Shown here: positions 43,304-52,108 of the stretch, in pieces
Position numbering within the stretch: position 1 is the first letter of the stretch
Layout: every line of letters starts with the position of its first letter
Assembly (NCBI GenBank): GCA_965200115.1
Contig: OZ241336.1
Coordinates: forward strand, 744,001 to 808,000
Length of the DNA: 64,000 nucleotides
Source: JAPOUP01 sp026708635
GTDB taxonomy: Bacteria > Pseudomonadota > Alphaproteobacteria > Rhodobacterales > Rhodobacteraceae
Reading direction: 5' to 3'
The notes under the pieces: generated by a model
The model's input: only the letters and a program-made list of their open reading frames with translations
Database searches by the model: none
Told to the model about the DNA's origin: nothing
Program-made: the position numbers and the translations under genes

Positions 43304-44098
43304 TCAGGCCGGGTCGTCCCTTTCCGCCAGCGCATCCCGCAGAGCGTCTCCGGCGAGGTTTATGACAAGAACGCAGACCACGACCGCCAGACCGGGCCAG
43401 ATCATCTGAAGTGGCGTCGAGAGCATATGGATTCTGGCGTCCAGCAGCATCGTTCCCCATTCCGGCAGCGGCGGCTGCACGCCAAAGCCGAGAAAGCCAA
43501 GGGCGGAGATGCCGAGAATCGCGCGGGCAAACATGCCGGTCCAGACGACGGTCAGCGACGGAAGAAGTGACGGCAGATAGTGCCACCGGGCAATCGCAAG
43601 CGGCGACATGACCGCGAGTTTGGCCTGGAGCACGTAGCCTCGGGTCGCCAACGAAAGGCCAATTCCCCTGGCGACCCGCGCGTAACGCATCCACCCGGTT
43701 ACGCTTAGGGCTAGAACCAGACTTCCCGTCCCCGCTCCCAGCAATCCCGCGATCACCACGGCGGCCACTAGGTCCGGGAAGGCAAGAAACGTATCCGTGG
43801 TCCGCATAACCAGCCAGTCGGCCAATCTGCCTCCCAAAGCGGCGGCGAGCCCGGCAAGCGTCCCGATCAACAGGCCGATCACTGAGACCAGGAATGCCAA
43901 TCCGAGAGACCAGCGTGCCCCATGCAGGAGTCTGGAAAGAATGTCCCGGCCAAGGGCATCGGTACCGAGAAACCATTCCGCGCCCGGCGAACTCAGCCGG
44001 TTCGGAACATTGATCGCCGAAGGATCATGGGGCGCCACGAGCGGACCGAAGACCGCGACCAGAACGAACGCGCCGAACAAGGCAATCACGCTACGCAT
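43304..44098 (-). CDS. ABC transporter permease, DppC/NikC type
   Basis: This 264-residue permease starts at the ATG at 44098 (MRSVIALFGAFVLVAVFGPL), overlapping the preceding gene by 8 bp. Visible features are WFLGTDALGRDILSRLLHGA, the hallmark GTDxxGRDxxSR of this family, and six membrane helices. The EAA loop reads GLSLATRGYVLQAKLAVMSP. It pairs with the DppB-type permease upstream. Confidence 0.88.
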   Translation of the reverse strand: MRSVIALFGAFVLVAVFGPLVAPHDPSAINVPNRLSSPGAEWFLGTDALGRDILSRLLHGARWSLGLAFLVSVIGLLIGTLAGLAAALGGRLADWLVMRTTDTFLAFPDLVAAVVIAGLLGAGTGSLVLALSVTGWMRYARVARGIGLSLATRGYVLQAKLAVMSPLAIARWHYLPSLLPSLTVVWTGMFARAILGISALGFLGFGVQPPLPEWGTMLLDARIHMLSTPLQMIWPGLAVVVCVLVINLAGDALRDALAERDDPA

Positions 44099-45029
44099 CA
44101 CGCTCGCCGATGCGGGGGTCGATGAGGCGATAGACGACATCGACAAGCAGATTGACCACGACAAACACCAGCGCCGTCAGAAGGACGACGGCCTGAACCT
44201 TGGGGAAGTCCCTCGCCGCGATGGCGGCCACCAGAAAGCTGCCAAGGCCGGGTCTTCCGAAAATAACCTCCACCATCACCGTCCCTTCAAGAAGGAACGC
44301 CAGCTCCAGGCCAAAGACGGTAACCACGGGAATCGCCGCGTGCGGAACCACGTGATCCCGTCCGATGGCCCGGTCCGATACACCCCGTCGGCGAAGGGCG
44401 GGAAGGAATTGCTGGCCTCTCGCCTCAAGAATACCGGATCGGATGATTCGGGTGAGGGAGGCGGCGACGCCAAGCCCCAGCGTCAGGGCGGGCAATATCA
44501 CATGGGCCCGTGTGCGTGCCCCCATGGCCGGAAGCCAGCCCAGGTGGACCGCGAAAAGCAGGATCAGTAAAAGCCCAAGCCAATAGGCCGGGACCGCCGC
44601 CCCAAGTGACGCCAGGGCCACCGCAAAGCGGTCCGTCCACCCGCCGGGCGCGCGCGTTGCGATCACGGCGAGAGGCACCGAGATAGCCAGGCCGATGCCC
44701 AGTCCCGCAACCGCCAGCGGCACGGTATACGAGCCCGCCGCCGCGAGTTCAGGCCATACCGCCCGGCCGGTCACGGACGACCGCCCCAGGTCACCGGCCA
44801 TCAACGGTCCGACCCACCCCTTGAAGGCGGCCCAGAAACCACCGTCCAGACCAGCCTCGACCCGCACTCTGTCGATCACGTCGGCGGGCACCACCGTGTC
44901 GTAGCGCGCCAGCGCGATGGCAAGTGCGGGATCTCCCGGGGCATTCCAGAGCAGCGCGAATGTGGCCAATGCCACGCCCGTCAGGACCACGCACGCGCGA
45001 AGTACCAGGCCGAGAATGCCTCGCGTCAT
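44091..45029 (-). CDS. ABC transporter permease, DppB/NikB type
   Basis: This 312-residue permease begins with a membrane helix (LVLRACVVLTGVALATFALL). The family segment reads WNAPGDPALAIALARYD in place of the usual PGDPA...G. LGRSSVTGRAVWPELAAA is the conserved LGxS...V region, and the EAA loop lies in RSGILEARGQQFLPALRRRG. It shares a 4-bp overlap (ATGA at 45026-45029) with the ATPase gene before it. Confidence 0.88.
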   Translation of the reverse strand: MTRGILGLVLRACVVLTGVALATFALLWNAPGDPALAIALARYDTVVPADVIDRVRVEAGLDGGFWAAFKGWVGPLMAGDLGRSSVTGRAVWPELAAAGSYTVPLAVAGLGIGLAISVPLAVIATRAPGGWTDRFAVALASLGAAVPAYWLGLLLILLFAVHLGWLPAMGARTRAHVILPALTLGLGVAASLTRIIRSGILEARGQQFLPALRRRGVSDRAIGRDHVVPHAAIPVVTVFGLELAFLLEGTVMVEVIFGRPGLGSFLVAAIAARDFPKVQAVVLLTALVFVVVNLLVDVVYRLIDPRIGERDA

Positions 45030-45748
45030 GCCGCCCGCTCAAATGCACCGAGCGCGACCGCCGCGTCTCTTAACTTGCGGCCATAAGCGGTTCGCGGGCT
45101 TGCGATAAAGTCCTTCGGGCGCGTCAACTCCTCGATCCGGCCGGAGCGCAGCACCGCGATGTCGTCCGCATAGGCGCAGGCATAGCCAAGATCATGGGTG
45201 ACAATGAGTGCCGCGAAGCCCTCCTCCGCCTGCAGGTCAGCGATCAGCCTCGCCGTGCGTTTCTGCGTGAAGGCATCCAGCGCCGACAGGGGTTCATCGA
45301 ACAGTACCAGTGGCGGCGCGGCGATCAGGGCACGCAGGAGGCCGAGCCTCTGGGCCTGACCGATGGAAACCTCCAGCGGCCGTCTGTCCAGCAGGTCATG
45401 GGTCAATTCCAGACCGCGACAGAGTCGTTCCATTCGGTCCAGCGGCGGCGGTCGGCGGGCCGCGACAGGTTCCATGACGGACCGCCGTAAGGTCAACGTC
45501 GGATTGAACGCCGCTCGGGGTTCCTGCATGACCAGTGAGGGAGCGCAGTCGCGCACCGGTGCCCCGGCCCAGGAAATCTCGCCCCGCCATGGACGCAGGA
45601 ACCCCAGTACCGCGGCTATCAGAGTGGATTTTCCGGCACCGCTTTCCCCCACGACGGCAAGGGTTCTGCCGGGCTCCAGCGAGAGCGAAACATCCTCCAG
45701 CGTCATGGTCCTGCCGCGTCTCACCGAAACGCTCTCGACCCTCAGCAT
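45026..45748 (-). CDS. ABC transporter ATPase, DppF/NikE type
   Basis: This 240-residue ATPase starts at the ATG at 45748 (MLRVESVSVRRGRTMTLED), overlapping the upstream stop. Walker A is GESGAGKST, Walker B PLVLFDEPLSALD and the H-loop VTHDLGYACAYAD. The signature is unusual, LEVSIGQAQRLGLLRAL, with SIGQ where LSGGQ is normal. It is shorter than the family's usual form and lacks the C-terminal oligopeptide-binding extension. Confidence 0.87.
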   Translation of the reverse strand: MLRVESVSVRRGRTMTLEDVSLSLEPGRTLAVVGESGAGKSTLIAAVLGFLRPWRGEISWAGAPVRDCAPSLVMQEPRAAFNPTLTLRRSVMEPVAARRPPPLDRMERLCRGLELTHDLLDRRPLEVSIGQAQRLGLLRALIAAPPLVLFDEPLSALDAFTQKRTARLIADLQAEEGFAALIVTHDLGYACAYADDIAVLRSGRIEELTRPKDFIASPRTAYGRKLRDAAVALGAFERAA

Positions 45749-46425
45749 GGCACCGCGAGCCAGCTTCTGTGCGCGCAAAGGGACTTCGCCGCGCCTGTCC
45801 GGGGACACTCCAGCAGATCCTGGGTCGAAGCCGCCTCCACGACGCGTCCCTCATCCATCACCATCAGTCGTGAGACCCGCCGGGCCGCCAACCCAAGATC
45901 ATGGGTGATCAGGAGCGTCGCCGTTCCGGTGCCATTGAGGTGACTTTCGAGCAGGTCCATTGTGTCCGCCGCGATTACCGGATCCAGCGCTGAAGTCGGC
46001 TCGTCAAGCACGATCAGTTCCGGGGAACCGATCAGCGCCATCGCGATAACGAAACGCTGCTGCATGCCCCGACTCCATCCCCAGGGCCGTTTACCGAGAT
46101 CGCCGCCGGCGATTTTCAGCGCGGAGAGCAATCGTTTCCGACGGTCAGCGTCAGGTGGCGCCTTCAGTGCGAGCTCGGCCTCGCTCCAGTGGAACTCCAG
46201 ACTGCGGAGCGGGTCCAGCGCCTCATCCGGGCTTTGGGGAACATGGGCGACACCGCGGCCCTGCGCCCGCAGATCATCGATCAGGGCGTGGCCGAGCGTG
46301 GACTTGCCGGAGCCGGACGCGCCGACCAGACCTATACGGTCGCCGGACGCGATCTCAAGAGACGTCGGGTGCAGAATGGTCCGGCCCGAGCGCACGGCGC
46401 CCAGGCCGGAGACGGAAAGCGTCAT
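45742..46425 (-). CDS. ABC transporter ATPase, DppD/NikD type
   Basis: This 227-residue ATPase starts at the ATG at 46425 (MTLSVSGLGAVRSGRTILH), which overlaps the binding-protein stop (ATGA). Walker A is GASGSGKST, the signature WSRGMQQRFVIAMAL (SRGM instead of SGGM), Walker B LIVLDEPTSALDP and the H-loop ITHDLGLAARR. Both ATPases of this importer have altered signatures yet keep the catalytic residues. Confidence 0.87.
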   Translation of the reverse strand: MTLSVSGLGAVRSGRTILHPTSLEIASGDRIGLVGASGSGKSTLGHALIDDLRAQGRGVAHVPQSPDEALDPLRSLEFHWSEAELALKAPPDADRRKRLLSALKIAGGDLGKRPWGWSRGMQQRFVIAMALIGSPELIVLDEPTSALDPVIAADTMDLLESHLNGTGTATLLITHDLGLAARRVSRLMVMDEGRVVEAASTQDLLECPRTGAAKSLCAHRSWLAVPC

Positions 46426-47963
46426 TCGGCCAGCGCGACCCCGATGTGCATCCAATAGGTTTCGGCCGGATGGACGGCAAAGCCCGTAAGCCCGGCGCGC
46501 CCGACGCTGACCTGGCTGGCGTGAAACACCGGGATCAGCGCTGTGTCCTCGGCGATGATGGCCTGCACGCGTTCGTAAATCGCCCGCCGCGCGTTCTCAT
46601 CGAAGGTCTGCCGCCCTTCCGCCAGCAGCGCATCCAGCTCAGGGTTGGAGTAACCCCCCACGTTCGAGCCCGAACCCGTCCCGATAATCGTCTCCGGGAA
46701 GTAACTGGGATCGCCCTGCGGGGCGGTGCCCCACGCCTGCAGGTGCATGTCCGCCGCACCGCTGGCGATGGCATCGTTGTTGGCGCCGAATTCGCCGATG
46801 GAAACCGTGGCCGCGACCCCGATGGCCTGAAGATAGGCCTGCGTCAGTTCCGCGGTTGGCGGCAGGGCGGCGCGGGACGAATAGGTCACGATATCGATCT
46901 CAAGCGGGGCGCCGTCAAGCATCCAGCGGCCGCCCTCTTTCACCGCACCGGCCTCGGCCAGCAACCGCTCCGCGCGGTTTGGGTCGTATGAGGGGGCGAT
47001 GTCGGCGGCCCAGGCCATCATGGCCGGGAAGACGGTGCCGGCCGGTACCCCGCCAACGCCCGAAAGGGCCGCCTCCACGACTCCCTGTCGGTCGATGGCG
47101 AGGGACACCGCGCGTCGGATGAGCCGGTTTTCCAACGGCCCGTTCGTGACGTTCAGCCCGTAAAAGAACAGCCGTGTCGTGGGGGCGGCAAAGCCCTGGG
47201 CGCCGGCGCTCAGGACGCGGTCATAGTCGGTCTCGGGGTAATTGATGACCAGATCGACCTCGCCCGCCTCGAAGGCCAGCGCGGCCGCGGCCGGATCACC
47301 GGTCTTGACGACACGCACCTCGGCCAGCGCGGGCGGACCATCGCGATAGTTCGGATAGGCCTCAACGCGATATAGCTGATCAGGCACCGCCTCGCGGAAA
47401 ACGAAGGGGCCGGTCGCGTTGATCGGGAAGGCCTCGGAAGCGGGGCCCAGGACGGCGACCCCGGGCTCCGTCAGCGTCCATGGAAAGGCGGCGTTTGGGC
47501 TGTTGGTGCGGAAAACGACGGTAAGCGCGCCATCCGCCTCCATTCCCGCCAGATCCATAAGCCTTACAAGCCTCGGATTGTGTGCCGCGTGACCCTCCTG
47601 GGCCATCGGCAAGAGGCTATCGATAACCGATTGCGCCGTCACCGGACCGCCGTCGTGAAAGGTGAGGTTATCGCGCAGGGTCACGCGCCATGTCGTGGGG
47701 TCGGTTCGCTCGATATTCTTGGCCAGCCGCGGATAGAGCTGGAGGTCGCTGTCGAGGCCCATCAGCGTTTCCGTGACCCCCGCCTGGTTCGACAGCCAGC
47801 CGTATTGGCGCGCACGGGGGTCCGGCACCTCGCTGGCGGGCCCGGAATGGTAGGCGATGGTAACGCTCCCCTCCCCGGCGGACACCGGCGACACGGGGCC
47901 CAGCGCGACTACGGCGGCAAGCGCGGCGGGAGCGGTATAGACGAACGGAGCAAGTCGGGACAT
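46422..47963 (-). CDS. Periplasmic binding protein of nickel/peptide-type ABC importer
   Basis: This 513-residue precursor has signal peptide FVYTAPAALAAVVALGPVSPVSA. The family-5 fold is recognisable from ETLMGLDSDLQLYPRLAKNI, WRVTLRDNLTFHDGGPVTAQ and LFFYGLNVTNGPLENRLIRR. It is the same family as NikA and DppA. Linkage to a CobW GTPase and DUF1826 suggests a metal (nickel, cobalt or zinc complex) as ligand and not a peptide, but the binding residues cannot be assigned by eye. It begins the transporter half of the operon and follows DUF6525 after 11 bp. Confidence 0.83.
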   Translation of the reverse strand: MSRLAPFVYTAPAALAAVVALGPVSPVSAGEGSVTIAYHSGPASEVPDPRARQYGWLSNQAGVTETLMGLDSDLQLYPRLAKNIERTDPTTWRVTLRDNLTFHDGGPVTAQSVIDSLLPMAQEGHAAHNPRLVRLMDLAGMEADGALTVVFRTNSPNAAFPWTLTEPGVAVLGPASEAFPINATGPFVFREAVPDQLYRVEAYPNYRDGPPALAEVRVVKTGDPAAAALAFEAGEVDLVINYPETDYDRVLSAGAQGFAAPTTRLFFYGLNVTNGPLENRLIRRAVSLAIDRQGVVEAALSGVGGVPAGTVFPAMMAWAADIAPSYDPNRAERLLAEAGAVKEGGRWMLDGAPLEIDIVTYSSRAALPPTAELTQAYLQAIGVAATVSIGEFGANNDAIASGAADMHLQAWGTAPQGDPSYFPETIIGTGSGSNVGGYSNPELDALLAEGRQTFDENARRAIYERVQAIIAEDTALIPVFHASQVSVGRAGLTGFAVHPAETYWMHIGVALAE

Positions 47964-47974
47964 TGGAGCTTCCT

Positions 47975-48247
47975 TCAGGTTTGGGAATTAAGCTTGAAAA
48001 GAGTTGATCGCCGGTCGCGGGCCAGTGTTCGGGCCTCGGCCCGGCTCAGCAGGACCAGCGTCTCTTCCTGCGTCAGGCCCCTGGCCAGTGACTTTGACCA
48101 AATGCGCCGCGCCGATGCGGGGGACCAGGGCAATGCGGCCTGCGAGAGCCATTGACGCAAGGGGGGCGGCAGGCCGTCAAAGGCCGCCATTGGATCGCCC
48201 GGACGCCGCCTTCTGCGCAGGCTGGTTTCGCCGATGTTGCCGCTCAC
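47975..48247 (-). CDS. DUF6525 family protein
   Basis: This 90-residue basic protein starts at the GTG at 48247 (VSGNIGETSLRRRRR), sharing GTGA with the DUF1826 stop. The conserved block is GDPMAAFDGLPPPLRQWLSQ then AALPWSPASARRIW, typical of this alphaproteobacterial family. Function unknown; found here inside a metal-uptake operon, which suggests a role linked to metal handling. Confidence 0.75.
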   Translation of the reverse strand: MSGNIGETSLRRRRRPGDPMAAFDGLPPPLRQWLSQAALPWSPASARRIWSKSLARGLTQEETLVLLSRAEARTLARDRRSTLFKLNSQT

Positions 48248-48879
48248 ACTTCGTCTTCCGGATCGAAAACGGGGTCCAGAAAGAGAATCAACCGGGTTTC
48301 GCCCTTGCCCTCGATCGGTGGCGATCGATGAAGCAGTCCAGCCGATGGCGTCTCCGGCCAAAGCGTTCCCCGAAGGAGGATCGGCGCTCCGGTCGGAACG
48401 GTGAGGATATCGCTCGGGTCTTCCCGGTTGGCGGAAATCCCGTATTGGGTGCCGGTTCCGCGATAGGTGCAGATCAGCCGGGCCGTTATCGCGTCTATGT
48501 GGAATTTACGGCATGAGTTGGTCGTCACCACGTCCAGCCGCAGCCGCAGGAACCTTGCTGACATCAAGTCCGCGAACATCCCGGCCAGCGCGGCGACGTC
48601 CTTCTGGAGCCAGTCCCGTTCCGGCCCCGGTGGCGTTTGGGCGATGTCACACAGTTGGCCAAAAGTATCGGCGACCTCATCCGGGCGCAGGATGACCCGG
48701 CCGCGTGGGAGGCGTTCGGGATCAAGTCGGTCCAGCCAGTCCTGAATGTCCTCCGGCGTCTGCCTGCGCCAGATCGAGGCGGCGCATTCCGGTCGCGCGA
48801 ACGCGCTGAGCGACGCCGGACCGTCCGCGACGTCAATGGCGGCCACGGGGTTACTCACCTTGATGGGATCGAAATTCAT
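48244..48879 (-). CDS. DUF1826 protein
   Basis: This 211-residue soluble protein has the family stretch SARFLRLRLDVVTTNSCRKF followed by HIDAITARLICTYRGTGTQY and, near the end, LHRSPPIEGKGETRLILFLDP. The conserved His-x-Asp (KFHID) and the later LHRSPP His form a cupin-like 2-His-1-carboxylate arrangement, so a metal-dependent dioxygenase-like fold is possible (inference). It is nearly always next to CobW-type GTPases. ATGA overlap with the cobW-like gene links their translation. Confidence 0.85.
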   Translation of the reverse strand: MNFDPIKVSNPVAAIDVADGPASLSAFARPECAASIWRRQTPEDIQDWLDRLDPERLPRGRVILRPDEVADTFGQLCDIAQTPPGPERDWLQKDVAALAGMFADLMSARFLRLRLDVVTTNSCRKFHIDAITARLICTYRGTGTQYGISANREDPSDILTVPTGAPILLRGTLWPETPSAGLLHRSPPIEGKGETRLILFLDPVFDPEDEV

Positions 48880-50102
48880 GCCGCCCGTTCCTCCCGTCGC
48901 CAGATCGGGAACGGATCGGGGTAGTCAGGCAGGTCATCGGGCCCACTGGCCGCCGAAGCGGGCATCAGACAGCGATCGAGGCGTTCCTCGAGCGCGGGCC
49001 AGTCCATTCCCGCCCCGATGAAGACGATCTCCTGACGGCGGTCTCCCCACGGCTCCCGCCAATGCGACCTGATCCACTCACGGGTGTCCTCATGTTCGGG
49101 CCAGCGCTCTTTCGGCACCGACGCCCACCATGTGCCCAGCGGCTTGACGCTTGACAGGGCCCCGGCCAGGGAAAACTCGGCAACCCAATCCGGCCGTGTC
49201 GCGATCCAGAAATGACCCTTGGCGCGGATCACGCCCGGCAGATCGCCGTTCAGGAAATCAAAGACGCGTTCGGGAACGAACGGCAGGCGGGCCCGGTAGA
49301 CATGGGAGGTGACCCCATATTCCTCCGTCTCGGGCACGTGGTCGGCAAAGCCATACAGCTCCTTCGCCCACATTGGGTGTTCATGGGCCTTCCCGAAATC
49401 GAAGCTACCCGTGTCCAGGATCGCGCCTGCGGGTACCTCGGATCGATCCGTCTCGATGATCCTTGCGTCACCGTTCAGGCTGCGGATGATCTTGCGGGCC
49501 GCATCCACCCTCTCCGGGCCGGCATCGCTTACCTTGTTCAGGATCACGACGTCGGCGAACTCGATCTGGTCGGTCAGCAGATGCACCAGAGTGCGTTCAT
49601 CCCCGTCACCCATGGTCTCGCCCCGATCGCGCAGGAAGTCATGGGAGGAGTAGTCCCGCAGAAGGTTCACCGCATCGACCACCGTCACCATGGTGTCGAG
49701 CCGGGCGACATCCGACAGGCTGTCACCCGATTCATCCCGAAACTCGAATGTCGCGGCCACGGGGAGAGGCTCGGAGATGCCTGTGGACTCGATCAGAAGG
49801 TAGTCGAATCGCCCTTCGGCGGCGAGACGGCGCACCTCTTCCAGAAGGTCATCGCGCAGGGTGCAGCAGATGCAGCCGTTCGACATCTCGACCAAGGTTT
49901 CGTCCGTCCGGCTAAGTTCGGTATCGGCACGAACCAGATCCGCGTCGATGTTGACCTCCGACATATCGTTGACAATGACCGCCACCCGGCGGCCCTCGCG
50001 ATTTCCGAGGACCCGATTGAGCAGGGTGGTTTTCCCCGCCCCGAGGAACCCGGAAAGGACCGTGACGGGGAGTCGGGCGTCTGGCATTCGACTGTCTGGC
50101 AT
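48876..50102 (-). CDS. CobW/COG0523-type metallochaperone GTPase
   Basis: This 408-residue GTPase has Walker A FLGAGKTTLLNR (residues about 19-30), the diagnostic metal-binding CxCC in NGCICC (Cys77, Cys79, Cys80) and Walker-B-type ESTGISEP. The CobW C-terminal domain contains HEHPMWAKELYGFAD and KGHFWIATRPD. Such proteins deliver zinc, cobalt or related metals under limitation. As first gene of the operon cobW-DUF1826-DUF6525-ABC importer it supports a metal-uptake role for the whole set. Confidence 0.9.
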   Translation of the reverse strand: MPDSRMPDARLPVTVLSGFLGAGKTTLLNRVLGNREGRRVAVIVNDMSEVNIDADLVRADTELSRTDETLVEMSNGCICCTLRDDLLEEVRRLAAEGRFDYLLIESTGISEPLPVAATFEFRDESGDSLSDVARLDTMVTVVDAVNLLRDYSSHDFLRDRGETMGDGDERTLVHLLTDQIEFADVVILNKVSDAGPERVDAARKIIRSLNGDARIIETDRSEVPAGAILDTGSFDFGKAHEHPMWAKELYGFADHVPETEEYGVTSHVYRARLPFVPERVFDFLNGDLPGVIRAKGHFWIATRPDWVAEFSLAGALSSVKPLGTWWASVPKERWPEHEDTREWIRSHWREPWGDRRQEIVFIGAGMDWPALEERLDRCLMPASAASGPDDLPDYPDPFPIWRREERAA

Positions 50103-50134
50103 ACTACGCTCCGAATATCTGTGGCGTGAACGAT

Positions 50135-50177
50135 GTAACTCGCACGGTTACTGGAAAGATGCAACAGAAAAGGTTAC
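50135..50177. promoter_or_regulatory. Tandem palindromic operator between cobW operon and Rrf2 gene
   Basis: Two 17-bp sites with identical layout lie in the 106-bp divergent gap: GTAAC-N7-GTTAC at 50135-50151 and GCAAC-N7-GTTAC at 50161-50177. Their centres are 26 bp apart. They probably bind a dimeric repressor, either the adjacent Rrf2-type protein or a zinc/iron regulator, and would control both directions. Confidence 0.6.
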
Positions 50178-50208
50178 ATTTGAAACTCCGTTCGGAGAGA
50201 AACTTCGC

Positions 50209-50613
50209 ATGAAGCGCAACAGCCGCCTGTCCCTCGCCCTGCACACCCTCGGTCACATGGCCGGAGACCCGGATCGCGTACGCACTTCCGCCGCGATCGC
50301 GGAACATGCGGGCACCAACCCGGTCGTCGTTCGCCGTGTACTGGGGCGGCTAAGGGAAGCGGGATTGCTGACCTCCGAAAAGGGACACGCGGGCGGCTGG
50401 CGGCTGGCCCGGAAACCCGGGGAAATCACCCTCGCCGATGTCTACCTCGCGCTCAATGAGCGCCTGGTGGCGGGCCGTGAAAACGCCGACACTCCGGAGT
50501 GCGCCGTCGAACGGGCGCTGCAGGAGCGGGTCGCCGCCGTTCTGGAAGACATCGAAAGGAGCCTTGTCAAAAGGCTCACGGAAACCTCGATCTCCGAAGT
50601 TCGCGGCGGCTGA
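50209..50613 (+). CDS. Rrf2-family transcriptional regulator
   Basis: This 134-residue regulator starts at the ATG at 50209 after GGAGAGAAACTTCGC. The winged-helix part reads RLSLALHTLGHMAG, TSAAIAEHAGTNPVVVRRVL, GRLREAGLLTSEKGHAGGW and RLARKPGEITLADVYLAL, the standard Rrf2 order. It has only one Cys (TPECAVERAL), so it lacks the three-Cys iron-sulphur site of IscR/NsrR. The divergent position makes it the likely regulator of the metal-uptake operon. Confidence 0.9.
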   Translation: MKRNSRLSLALHTLGHMAGDPDRVRTSAAIAEHAGTNPVVVRRVLGRLREAGLLTSEKGHAGGWRLARKPGEITLADVYLALNERLVAGRENADTPECAVERALQERVAAVLEDIERSLVKRLTETSISEVRGG

Positions 50614-51046
50614 CTGACCGTCGTGGCGATAACCCGATGGCACCCACCCCAACGCGGTGCCGCATTCCGCCGGCGGTCGCGGTTGACCCGCGGATCCTGG
50701 CGGTTCCTTACGGAAACGGGGTTTTCCGGCGGACACCACGCCATTTCCCGGGCTGGATCACTCCATCGCGCAAAATTCGGCGGGACGTGACGATGGATTT
50801 GCCGCGCCCTGAGCGGATTCGATTGGGGCTGCTTCCGGCTCCCATCCCCCGGGACATTCTTCCGGGCGTTCGGTCCGGACGCGCCCCCCGCCGTTCTGCC
50901 GGGAACGTGTCGTGAACGACGGGATCGGACGAAAAAGGGATTTCCCTTCCCGCGCGACATCCGCCGTTCACGGGCAACGGTCCGGAACCTCCGCGCGCGG
51001 GCGCGCACCGGTTCAAGGTTGTCTTCCTGGTCCGGATTATCGCCTT
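50614..51046. other. Gene-free stretch between Rrf2 gene and holA
   Basis: No reading frame here resembles a protein. The only structure is a direct repeat of CCTCCGCGCGCGGGCGCGCA at 50988 and 51052, the second copy being part of the large hairpin that ends holA. Confidence 0.6.
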
Positions 51047-51098
51047 GCTTGCCTCCGCGCGCGGGCGCGCACCCGACTACCCGCGCGCGGAGGCAAGC
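51047..51098 (-). terminator. Large perfect hairpin at the end of holA
   Basis: GCTTGCCTCCGCGCGCGGG at 51047-51065 pairs perfectly with CCCGCGCGCGGAGGCAAGC at 51080-51098 (19-bp stem, 14-nt loop). The right arm encodes the last residues of HolA (MLASARG) and the stop lies in the loop. It probably ends the leuS-lptE-holA transcript, although there is no U-tract. Confidence 0.7.
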
Positions 51099-52108
51099 AT
51101 CGAGAGGCGAATCAATGTCCGCTCGACCAAAGCCATCTGCGGCGCGTTCTGGTTTGCGGACCGGAGCCGAAGATCCGTATCCGTCAGCATTCCCAGAGCC
51201 CGCTCCAACCGGCCGAGACCCCAGCGCCGCGCCTGCCGCTGCATGCGGTCTCGGCGCGGCCCGAACACCGGCGGACGCAGCTTCGCGATCCCGACACCGG
51301 GCCCGCCGGGATCACAGGAAGCCGCGTGAAGCGCCCGGAAATGCCGTGTCACGCCTATGCACAGGCTGACCGGCGTGACGCCCTGGCCCTGCAGCGTCTG
51401 GACAAGCGGACCGATGTCTTTCGTTCGCGCCTCGGCGACAACGTCAAGCAGGTCTCCCAGCTCAACCTCGGACGTAGCGGGCGCACAGGCCTCGACATCC
51501 TCCGCCGTCGTCGGCGAATCATCCCCGAGCTTGTACAGGCCAAGCTTTGAAATGGTCTGCCACAGGTCGCCGGGATCGATCCGGTGGGCCAGTTCCGATA
51601 GCGCCGACATGGCATGGCCGTCAATGTCGCGCAGACCCGCCAGTCGCAGCCTGTCCCTGATTTCGCCCTGGGCGGGGGGATCATCGTAAACTCCCGCCGC
51701 ATAGGCCGTCCTGTCGGCCTCGAACGCCTTCCGCAGGCTGGAACGCTTCGTGAGGGCCCCGGCGGTTACGACGATCTGGGCATCTCCGGGTCTCCAGGCG
51801 GCGAGCGCGGCGGCGATGGCCTTGGTGACGGCGTCCCCGGCCTCCTCCACGAGAACCGCCCGCCGCCCGGGAAAGAACGCCCGCACCCTGATCATGTCCG
51901 AAAGTAGCGCGGGTTCCTTGCGCAGCCTGGCCGCGGGGATCCGCTCCAGACGCATCTCCTCCTCGCCACCGGGGCCGACGATGCCGGCGATGAGTTCCTG
52001 GCGTTTCAGGGCGACGCGCATGACGTCCTGACCGTAGACCAGGAACCCGTTCGCGTCCGGGTCGGGATTGGCGAAATCCAGCTTTCGTCCCGACCCGGAG
52101 CGCCTCAA
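51077..52108 (-). CDS. holA: DNA polymerase III delta subunit HolA
   Basis: This 343-residue clamp-loader subunit opens the sliding clamp for replication. Visible family features are FLVYGQDVMRVALKRQELIA, the loop LVEEAGDAVTKAIAAAL, QIVVTAGALTKRSSLRKAFE (usually VxxAGxLxKxSxLRK) and the C-terminal IGVTRHFRALHAAS. ATGA overlap with the lptE stop supports the start. Ordinary core gene; only the last residues look odd because they come from the terminator hairpin. Confidence 0.9.
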   Translation of the reverse strand: MRRSGSGRKLDFANPDPDANGFLVYGQDVMRVALKRQELIAGIVGPGGEEEMRLERIPAARLRKEPALLSDMIRVRAFFPGRRAVLVEEAGDAVTKAIAAALAAWRPGDAQIVVTAGALTKRSSLRKAFEADRTAYAAGVYDDPPAQGEIRDRLRLAGLRDIDGHAMSALSELAHRIDPGDLWQTISKLGLYKLGDDSPTTAEDVEACAPATSEVELGDLLDVVAEARTKDIGPLVQTLQGQGVTPVSLCIGVTRHFRALHAASCDPGGPGVGIAKLRPPVFGPRRDRMQRQARRWGLGRLERALGMLTDTDLRLRSANQNAPQMALVERTLIRLSMLASARG

